Positions 41,641 to 47,656 of a DNA stretch of 47,656 bases are shown here, one piece after another. This DNA is from Dehalococcoidia bacterium (GTDB taxonomy: Bacteria > Chloroflexota > Dehalococcoidia > Lucifugimonadales > Lucifugimonadaceae): positions 202,768-250,423 of the forward strand of contig JAKUNJ010000003.1 in the NCBI GenBank assembly GCA_022451965.1. Direction: 5' to 3'. The stretch's first letter is position 1; each line of letters begins with the position of its first letter. Position numbers and translations under genes: made by a program. Below the pieces are notes generated by a model. It had not been told where the DNA came from and did no database searches. It was given only the letters and a program-made list of their open reading frames with translations.

Positions 41641-41760
41641 ACCTAGAGCCTCTTGTTTGAGCTGTATGTATCTGTGACCATTTATATTTGAAAGACCTTT
41701 GTGAGATCTTTTATTACCTCTTCTTGCTCTTGTATGTTTCTTTTTGGGTAAAGCAGTCAA
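41584..41760 (-). CDS. rpmF: Large ribosomal subunit protein bL32
   Basis: A 58-residue frame on the minus strand encodes (M)TALPKKKHTRARRGNKRSHKGLSNINGHRYI, continuing QLKQEALGLGG and ending in an acidic tail. The PKKKxxRARRxxxRSH pattern is bL32; no zinc cysteines are present. The start is TTG at 41760. The last 57 bases overlap the 3' end of pntB on the other strand, and both proteins have an unusual tail in that stretch. The gene is downstream of the MFS transporter, separated by 73 AT-rich bases. Confidence 0.88.
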   Translation of the reverse strand: MTALPKKKHTRARRGNKRSHKGLSNINGHRYIQLKQEALGLGGQTEKATEESTEPTGS

Positions 41761-41833
41761 TTTCTTACTTTCTGATTATAACTAAAACAATATTATAATT
41801 TATAAATTTTATTTTTGAGTATCAAAAATACTA

Positions 41834-43090
41834 CTAAATTTCGTATGTTTTAAGTTTTTTTGATAATTTTCCAATATAAAGGAATGTAACAGATGATATA
41901 AAAAATATAACTGCACCTGCATATAAAACTATTTCATAGGAATTTGTTACATCATAAATATAACCTGCAGAAACTGGTGTAACCACAAGAGCTGCGTTAT
42001 AAAATGGCCCTAATAAACCTCTTATAACACCATAGTTTTTTCTTCCAAATAAGTCCCCCACTAATGACCAATTCAATCCTGATCCAGCTTCTGATCCAAC
42101 CAATAACAATAAAGAAAGTAATAAAAAAACTGAATTGCTAGAAATATTTACCAATATAAGAGATAATCCTGATGCCGAATAACATATGGTCAATACTTTA
42201 GGTCTACCAATTTTATCACTAAGCCTTCCCATAATTAATATAACTGGTACACCTACAAGTGCTAAGAAACCAACATACCAAGCTGCTTCAGTAGCTGATA
42301 TACCTTTCCAGACAAGTATAGGAATCATATGGACAAAAATTGCTCCGTGTATTGAAAGTCTTAGGGTTGTAGCAATAGTCAAAAACCAAAATGCAGATGT
42401 TCTTAAGGCTTCCTTCCATGAATATCCTGAAACATAATAAGATAATTCGTCTTCTGATTTTTCTTCAGATTTCTTAAACTTTTCTCCATCTGGAAGCAAT
42501 CCCATGGATTCTGGAGTCCTTCTATAAATAAGTCCTAATGGAGTTATAAAAACAAGCAAAAATATTCCTAAAATAAGAACTGCATTTTGCCATCCCCAGG
42601 TATATACAATATAAGAAAAAGTTGGAACTAAAATAGCCGACCCTAGTCTAAAAGAAGCTGAGTTTATACTCATAACCAAGCCTCTTTTCTTAATGAACCA
42701 ATTATTCAAAGCAACAAAAGCGGTCTGCATAAAACTAGTTGTAGCTCCGATTGATACAATAACCACATAAATTAATAGAAATTGTATAAAATTTTCTGTT
42801 CTTGAAAGTAATATGTATCCTATACCAGCCATTGCTGTACCTATAATTGCCAAAGGTCTTGGTCCAAATTTATCCATCAACCATCCAGTAATAGGACCAA
42901 GTAATCCATTTTCTGCTCTTGCCAAAGCGAATAGCAAGGATGTTTGAGCAGATGATATTCCAAAAGTTTGAGAGATAGGAATAAATAAAACTGTAAAACC
43001 TTGCCAATGGATACTGCCTCCAAGGCCATTTTGAAGAGCAGCACTTATTACAATCCACCACCCAAAAAAAATATTCTTAGGTTTTTTCAT
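41834..43090 (-). CDS. MFS transporter, OFA/monocarboxylate type
   Basis: This 418-aa protein has twelve hydrophobic segments and begins NIFFGWWIVISAALQNGLGGSIHWQGFTVLFIPISQTFG, followed by the MFS A-loop motif GPITGWLMDKFGPRPLAIIG. A second half repeats the pattern (GRLSDKIGRPKVLTI). The opening sequence and the central hydrophilic loop match the OFA/monocarboxylate group (oxalate-formate antiporter relatives), so a carboxylate substrate is likely. The start overlaps the aldolase stop by one base, and it is the last gene of the aldolase/dehydratase operon. Confidence 0.85.
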   Translation of the reverse strand: MKKPKNIFFGWWIVISAALQNGLGGSIHWQGFTVLFIPISQTFGISSAQTSLLFALARAENGLLGPITGWLMDKFGPRPLAIIGTAMAGIGYILLSRTENFIQFLLIYVVIVSIGATTSFMQTAFVALNNWFIKKRGLVMSINSASFRLGSAILVPTFSYIVYTWGWQNAVLILGIFLLVFITPLGLIYRRTPESMGLLPDGEKFKKSEEKSEDELSYYVSGYSWKEALRTSAFWFLTIATTLRLSIHGAIFVHMIPILVWKGISATEAAWYVGFLALVGVPVILIMGRLSDKIGRPKVLTICYSASGLSLILVNISSNSVFLLLSLLLLVGSEAGSGLNWSLVGDLFGRKNYGVIRGLLGPFYNAALVVTPVSAGYIYDVTNSYEIVLYAGAVIFFISSVTFLYIGKLSKKLKTYEI

Positions 43091-43845
43091 TATCCAAATG
43101 GAAGATTCTTATCAAGAGTTCCATCCATAGATTCAACTTCCATTAAAATAGTTGCTCCCATATCAAAATATCTATTTCTCAGAGTCCTATCATATGATCT
43201 TATGCAAAGTTGCTTTCCATTTTCTTTCGAAAGTTTTACCGCATGCTCTATGGCAGTATCATCAGTTTTAGCAAATGGGTGCTCAGGATGAGCTGCTCTG
43301 TCAATACTTAAGTCAGCAGGTCCCCATGAAAAACAATCTACTCCATCCAAAGAAAAATTAGGAATATTATTAATTGCGTTTAGGGTTTCAATTTGAATCA
43401 TTAATACGCCAGTTTTATTCCACCAAGCAGGGTAAGTATGCTGATTTACTTCATTCAAACCTTCTGGAGGCCTTCCTGCTCCACCCCAACTTCTTATACC
43501 TTCAGGTCTATAATAAAAATAATCTCTTGCTTCTCTAACTAAGTCTAATTCTTCAGATTGAGGAACTTCAATAATAGTAGGGCCATGATCTAAAAGATTT
43601 CCAATCATGTAAGCATTTCTTCTATGATCCATTCTGTAGTGAATGGGTTTATCTAATTCATGAGCAGCTTCACAAATTCTTAATAAATAATCTTCATTTG
43701 TTGGTGAGTGCTGACCATCTACTGAAATAAAATCATAATCATAATAATCTAAAAGCTTTTCAATATCTTCTTTTCCAGCACCATACATAATAGCTCCACC
43801 AATTACTTGTTCACCAGCAGAAATCATTTTTTTAAGATCTTTCAT
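43090..43845 (-). CDS. HpcH/HpaI-family aldolase
   Basis: This class II pyruvate aldolase family cleaves 2-keto-4-hydroxy acids to pyruvate and an aldehyde. In the 251-aa protein the usual DGEHxP loop is DFISVDGQHSPTN (Glu to Gln, His kept). The other parts are IIEVPQSEELDLVREARDYFYYRPEGIRSWGGAGRPP, the metal ligands in VLMIQIET, and CFSWGPADLSID. The RG segment for substrate phosphate or carboxylate is partly changed. It sits between a dehydratase and a transporter, consistent with the second step after dehydration of an acid sugar. AGGAG is six bases before the ATG. Confidence 0.85.
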   Translation of the reverse strand: MKDLKKMISAGEQVIGGAIMYGAGKEDIEKLLDYYDYDFISVDGQHSPTNEDYLLRICEAAHELDKPIHYRMDHRRNAYMIGNLLDHGPTIIEVPQSEELDLVREARDYFYYRPEGIRSWGGAGRPPEGLNEVNQHTYPAWWNKTGVLMIQIETLNAINNIPNFSLDGVDCFSWGPADLSIDRAAHPEHPFAKTDDTAIEHAVKLSKENGKQLCIRSYDRTLRNRYFDMGATILMEVESMDGTLDKNLPFG

Positions 43846-43854
43846 TTAATACTC

Positions 43855-44982
43855 CTATATTTTTATAACTTTATTTAATTCTTCTTCATCATATTCTAAA
43901 CCTAAACCTGGTTTATCAGATAAAATTATTTTCCCATTCTCTGGAACTATGGGTTCCTTAAAAAGTTTTGCCACATTTTCTACAGGACCTGTAAATTCTT
44001 CAGAAAATTCATGCGGTCTAACTGCATTGGTAACAGTTGAGTAAGCATGAAGACTTCCAATTAAGTTCAATCCGGCTTGAGGACAATGAGGCATTATAAT
44101 TTTATTCCTTGTCATCGCCATTTCATAAACTTTTACTAAACCAGTTATACCTCCAATATTTAATATATCAGGCTGCAAAATATCTGGATTAGCTATATCC
44201 ATAAGATCCCTAAATCTATATGGATTGGGTTCTTGTTCACCAGTAGATACTGAGCATTCTAAAGCATCAACAACTTGTCTAAGTCCTTGATAATCATATT
44301 CAGGAAGAGGTTCTTCAAAATGAGCAATACCTAAATCTTGAAATTTTTTACCTTGTTCAATCGCTGTAGGAACTGAATATCCACAATTTGCATCAAAACT
44401 GAGATCTATATCATCTGGTAGGAATTCTCTACATTTTTTAAATAAACTAAAATCTTTTTTAGGATCTGAGTCTTGTCTAAAAGATCTCCAATCCATTCTT
44501 ATCTTAAAGGCCTTATAACCTTTTTCATAACCTAACTTAACATCTTCTAACATTTCTTCTGGGCTTTTTCTCCATCCACTTCCTCTACTCCAATACAAAG
44601 GAATTTCAGTTCTTGCAGCTCCACCAAGAAGTTGATATACAGGTAAACCAGCTGCTTTTCCTGCTAAATCCCATAGTGCAACATCAACAGTACCAACAAC
44701 TTGAGGTAAAACTTTAGTAGCTAAGCCAGGCCCAGTACCATGAGTTAACATTTCCCAAATAATTTTAGGATCTCTTGGATCAATTCCTATTAGTAAAGGT
44801 TTTATAACTTCATCTAAATATGCTTTATAAAGATTATAATTTCTTCCTCCTTCAGAAAGTCCATATACACCTTCATCTGTATCGATTCTTAATATTACTT
44901 TTGAATTCCCACCTACAAATTGCTGAGCATCTTGAGTATTTGCACCTTCAATTAGATTAATTTTGATGTCTGTTATTTTCAT
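43855..44982 (-). CDS. Mandelate racemase/muconate lactonizing enzyme family (enolase superfamily) dehydratase
   Basis: The enolase-superfamily barrel of 375 aa has YKAFKIRMDW (first catalytic position, K-x-R in place of K-x-K), SFDANCGYSV (Asp metal ligand), HFEEPLPEYD (Glu ligand), STGEQEPNPYRFRD (Glu ligand), ILQPDILNIGGITG and MPHCPQAGLN (His base). This set fits mandelate racemase-type acid-sugar dehydratases. I place the start at ATG 44982, because GGAGGG lies four bases upstream; an earlier TTG is next to it and cannot use that site. The exact sugar acid is unknown. With the downstream aldolase and carrier it forms a catabolic operon. Confidence 0.88.
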   Translation of the reverse strand: MKITDIKINLIEGANTQDAQQFVGGNSKVILRIDTDEGVYGLSEGGRNYNLYKAYLDEVIKPLLIGIDPRDPKIIWEMLTHGTGPGLATKVLPQVVGTVDVALWDLAGKAAGLPVYQLLGGAARTEIPLYWSRGSGWRKSPEEMLEDVKLGYEKGYKAFKIRMDWRSFRQDSDPKKDFSLFKKCREFLPDDIDLSFDANCGYSVPTAIEQGKKFQDLGIAHFEEPLPEYDYQGLRQVVDALECSVSTGEQEPNPYRFRDLMDIANPDILQPDILNIGGITGLVKVYEMAMTRNKIIMPHCPQAGLNLIGSLHAYSTVTNAVRPHEFSEEFTGPVENVAKLFKEPIVPENGKIILSDKPGLGLEYDEEELNKVIKI

Positions 44983-45045
44983 TTTTCCCTCCAAAATTTA
45001 GATATATATACTTGCTACTCCTAATAATCGATTAAATCAATCATA

Positions 45046-45067
45046 AATTATCAAATATTTGATAATT
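45046..45067. promoter_or_regulatory. 22-bp perfect palindrome, probable operator of divergent catabolic genes
   Basis: The half-site AATTATCAAAT is followed directly by its exact inverse. It lies 63 bases from the dehydratase start and 88 bases from the ThDP-enzyme start, in the divergent region. A weaker imperfect dyad (ATCGATTAAATCAAT) lies nearby at about 45027-45041. Its symmetry and place suggest binding by a dimeric regulator (GntR, LacI, IclR or LysR families are all possible). No regulator gene is in the window. Confidence 0.65.
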
Positions 45068-45155
45068 ACATATCTAAGTATTTTTTTTATGGATAATAAA
45101 TAAAATAGATATAAACTAAAAAACAGTAAAAATATGAAATATGAAGAGGAATATT

Positions 45156-46802
45156 ATGAGAATGACGGGTAAAAAAGCTCTTATGGAATGTCTGAAGGCT
45201 GAAGGTATAACAAATGTTTATGGCAATCCTGGAACTAGTGAAGGCCCAATAATGGAGGAAATTGTTAATCATAAAGAGCTAAAATACTTACTTTCTCTTC
45301 AAGAAGGAGTAGCTACAGGAATGGCTGAAGCAGATGCTAGGGTAAATAACAAAGCATCTTTCTTGAGCTTGCATATTGATTCGGGTCTTGTAAATGGGTT
45401 TAGTCTAATGAATGATGCATACACGACTAGTACCCCTATGGTGGTAACATCTGCTACTTATGATGTAAGAAACCTTAGAAATAGAGATCTAGTAGAATTA
45501 GCAAGACCTTTTACTAAGTGGAGTACTGAGGTTACGCTTCCTGACCAAGTTCCGATGGTAATGAGAAAAGCTTTTCTTGAAGCAAATACTCATCCTAAGG
45601 GCCCTGTTTTTGTAGCTTTTTCGTCCAATGCTTTAGATGGAGTTGCGGATATGGAGATATTTCCTTCTACTTCTCCTGTTTATGGAGGGCTAGAAAAAAA
45701 AGTTATCAAAGAAATTAATGAAATGATAAATAATGCAGATAAACCAGTGCTAGTTGTTGGTGATAGAGTATCGGAAGATAATGCTCTTGAAGAAGCAGTA
45801 AAATTTGCTGAAAAAGTTGGTCTACCTGTGTTTATCGAAGGATCAAATATTCCGTTTCCTACAAATCATGATCAAATGATAGGCTTTCATTCTATTAGAA
45901 ACCAAAATCAAAGAGCAATTTTAGATGAATCAGATCTTATATTAAGTATTGGAGCAGATCTATTTTCTGACTGGTTTTATGAGGGAGATGTATTAATTCA
46001 AAAACATACAAAACTTATCTATCTAGATTCTAAACCAGATTCACAAGGTAACAGACAGCCATCAGATATTACTGGTATAGGAAATTTAAAAGAAATATTA
46101 AATCAAATAAATAGCAGCCTTGAAGAATCTTTTAAGCTTAATCATGAGGAAGTAAAAAATAGAATTATTTCAGTTAAGAAAATCAAAGACGAAAATGAGG
46201 AAATTTACCAAGAAAATGCTAAAAAAAATTGGGATAATAAACTTATGAGTCCAGATAGAGCAATGTTCGAATTATCTAAAGCAATACCAAAAGATACTCT
46301 AATAATAAATGATGGAATAAGTCATAGAGGATCAATTATGCAGTACTTAAAATTTAGTAAATCTGATGAAATGATTTCTGGAAGAGGAGGAGCAATTGGT
46401 TGGGGAATTGGAGCAACCTTAGGTGCAAAATGTGCATCTGTTGATAAAAATGTTATTGGTATAATCGGTGATGGATCAGCAATGATGACAGTTCAGGGAT
46501 ATTGGACAGCTGCTAACGATAATATACCTTGTGTATTTATAATTTTGAATAATCAATCATACAGGATCCTAAAGGTAAATATTGATTATTACAGAGAATC
46601 TATAAGAAAAGAGGAAGAAAAATCAGGATTATACCCCTACATGGATTTCCCACTAGTCTTAAACCATACCGAAATAGCAAAATCTATGGGTGTTGAAGCT
46701 GTTAGAGTAACTAATCCTTTAGAAATTAAGAGTGAATTAACTAAAGCAATTGATTCAAAAAAACCAAGACTAATTGAATTAATGATTGATGGAAACTTAT
46801 GA
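45156..46802 (+). CDS. ThDP-dependent decarboxylase, benzoylformate decarboxylase-like
   Basis: The 548-aa protein belongs to the acetolactate synthase/pyruvate decarboxylase/benzoylformate decarboxylase fold. The N-terminal PYR domain includes YGNPGTSEGPIMEEIV and the catalytic Glu in LLSLQEGVATGMAEADAR; a central nucleotide-fold domain follows (PVLVVGDRVSED). The C-terminal PP domain has the ThDP motif GIIGDGSAMMTVQGYWTAANDNIPCVFIILNNQSYRIL. NPGTSE and lack of FAD-linked features favour a non-oxidative 2-keto acid decarboxylase over acetolactate synthase. I choose ATG 45156 because AGAGGA lies five bases before; ATG 45141 is in frame but has no binding site. Substrate unknown. Confidence 0.82.
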   Translation: MRMTGKKALMECLKAEGITNVYGNPGTSEGPIMEEIVNHKELKYLLSLQEGVATGMAEADARVNNKASFLSLHIDSGLVNGFSLMNDAYTTSTPMVVTSATYDVRNLRNRDLVELARPFTKWSTEVTLPDQVPMVMRKAFLEANTHPKGPVFVAFSSNALDGVADMEIFPSTSPVYGGLEKKVIKEINEMINNADKPVLVVGDRVSEDNALEEAVKFAEKVGLPVFIEGSNIPFPTNHDQMIGFHSIRNQNQRAILDESDLILSIGADLFSDWFYEGDVLIQKHTKLIYLDSKPDSQGNRQPSDITGIGNLKEILNQINSSLEESFKLNHEEVKNRIISVKKIKDENEEIYQENAKKNWDNKLMSPDRAMFELSKAIPKDTLIINDGISHRGSIMQYLKFSKSDEMISGRGGAIGWGIGATLGAKCASVDKNVIGIIGDGSAMMTVQGYWTAANDNIPCVFIILNNQSYRILKVNIDYYRESIRKEEEKSGLYPYMDFPLVLNHTEIAKSMGVEAVRVTNPLEIKSELTKAIDSKKPRLIELMIDGNL

Positions 46803-46854
46803 TAATGATAAAAATAGGAATAGGAATTAAAATCTTAAAATTTGGAGATATATT

Positions 46855-47656
46855 ATGAACGGTTTTGAACTGATTGCAAAAACTCTTAAAGCTGAAGGAG
46901 TAGAATGGATAGCTTGTTATCCTAGTAACCCCTTAATAGAAGCGGCTGCTAAAGAAGATATTCGAATAGTTGCATTTAGGCATGAGCGAGGTGCATTAAT
47001 GGCTGCTGACGGTTATTCAAGAACAAATGATAGGAAAAAATTTGGAGTTTTCGTAATGCAAGATGCTGCTGGTGCTGAAAACTCAATGGGAGCATTAAGC
47101 CAAGCTTATGCTGATAATATACCTGTTCTTGTCATGCCAGCAGGTTATCCAATGAGTAGCATTCAAACAAAACCTAATTTTTGGGCAAGTAAAATGTACG
47201 AACCTATGTCGAAATATGCTGAATCAATATTAAAAGTAGAAGATATTCCAACTATTATGAGAAGAGCTTTTCACCATCTTAGAAATGGAAAGCCAGGTCC
47301 AGTAGTTGTAGAAATGACTAAAGATGTTTGTGGAAATGAAGTTCCAGAAGGAATTGCAAACTCATACCACTCGCCTAAAAGATATACATATAGACCTACT
47401 GTAGAGGCTATTCAAGATGCCGCAAATTTGATCCATGACTCTAAAAACTTAATGATTTGGGCAGGACAAGGCGTTCTAATGGCTGAAGCAACTAATGAAC
47501 TTAAAGAGTTAGCAGAGCTTCTTTCTGTTCCTGTTTATACAAGTATGCCAGGTAAATCTGCTTTTGATGAAAGGCACGAATTATCAATAGGTGCTGGATC
47601 CCAGACAACAACATTAGCTGCAAAGGAATTTTTACAAAGTTGTGATACTATTCTTG
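46855..47656 (+). CDS. Second ThDP-dependent enzyme, partial at window end
   Basis: An uninterrupted frame starts at ATG 46855, with GGAG seven bases upstream, and runs off the right edge (267 residues visible). It begins MNGFELIAKTLKAEGVEWI and contains RHERGALMAADGYSR (the catalytic Glu), then ADNIPVLVMPAGYP and FHHLRNGKPGPVVVEMTKDVCG, followed by the start of the central domain (LMIWAGQGVLMAEATNELKELAELLSVPVYTSMPGK). It is an acetolactate synthase-like ThDP enzyme. It follows the previous ThDP enzyme by about 50 bases and is a different type. The C-terminal ThDP-binding half lies outside the window. Confidence 0.85.
   Translation, partial: MNGFELIAKTLKAEGVEWIACYPSNPLIEAAAKEDIRIVAFRHERGALMAADGYSRTNDRKKFGVFVMQDAAGAENSMGALSQAYADNIPVLVMPAGYPMSSIQTKPNFWASKMYEPMSKYAESILKVEDIPTIMRRAFHHLRNGKPGPVVVEMTKDVCGNEVPEGIANSYHSPKRYTYRPTVEAIQDAANLIHDSKNLMIWAGQGVLMAEATNELKELAELLSVPVYTSMPGKSAFDERHELSIGAGSQTTTLAAKEFLQSCDTIL

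Overview
This is a strongly AT-rich, tightly packed bacterial chromosome segment with about 50 protein genes, one tRNA, many 1-14 nt gene overlaps and no insertion sequence, prophage or CRISPR array that I can see. Gene content points to a small-genome, free-living, probably marine bacterium. My best lineage guess is a low-GC member of the Chloroflexota, SAR202-like. The reasons are transaldolase next to a divergent Pgi, a three-subunit transhydrogenase, a MoaD-MoaE fusion, NIPSNAP and SMP-30 proteins, SelA-like PLP enzymes, and an enolase-superfamily/ThDP catabolic cluster. That placement is inference; no 16S rRNA or other phylogenetic marker was compared.

Layout. 1-950: a MoxR/CbbQ-type AAA+ ATPase (minus) and the start of a co-transcribed partner at the edge. 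1.2-10.3 kb: mostly plus-strand housekeeping (rarA, lspA, rluD-like, gltX, rpsU, purQ, purL, an FmdB-like protein, dtd), with ltaE on the minus strand. 10.3-13.9 kb: a minus block for NAD synthesis (nadA, nadC), then miaB directly behind a tRNA-Ser(GCU). 13.96-18.6 kb: moaD-moaE fusion, rpsP, khpA, a YebC-family gene, an ABC-2 exporter pair and an unusual membrane-anchored winged-helix regulator. 18.6-24.1 kb: an aminotransferase (minus), a methyltransferase, uvrB, a NIPSNAP protein, and a MIP18/SufT-like gene with an Mrp-type ATPase. 24.1-27.9 kb: a minus block of acetyl-CoA synthetase, a SelA-like PLP enzyme and a DUF1932-type dehydrogenase. 28.0-38.4 kb: a long co-directional run of rplI, dnaB, a double-AAA+ DnaC-like protein, an SMP-30 lactonase and a sugar-phosphate set (tkt, rpiB, tal, pgi, an aldolase-like protein). 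38.4-41.8 kb: a small dimeric-barrel-like protein (minus), pntAA-pntAB-pntB, and rpmF (bL32), which overlaps the end of pntB on the opposite strand. 41.8-47.7 kb: a catabolic cluster of an MFS carrier, an HpcH/HpaI aldolase and an enolase-superfamily dehydratase, divergent from two tandem ThDP-dependent enzymes. A perfect 22-bp palindrome lies between the two arms.

How the parts work together. tkt, rpiB, tal and pgi form a non-oxidative pentose-phosphate set, and transhydrogenase balances NADH and NADPH. The last cluster reads as import, dehydration, retro-aldol cleavage and 2-keto acid processing of an acid sugar or similar carboxylate. The most unusual items are the double DnaC-like loader candidate behind dnaB, nadA and nadC separated in the same frame by one stop codon with no usual start for nadC, the GAF/winged-helix membrane regulator, the palindrome in the catabolic cluster, and the pntB/rpmF tail-to-tail overlap.
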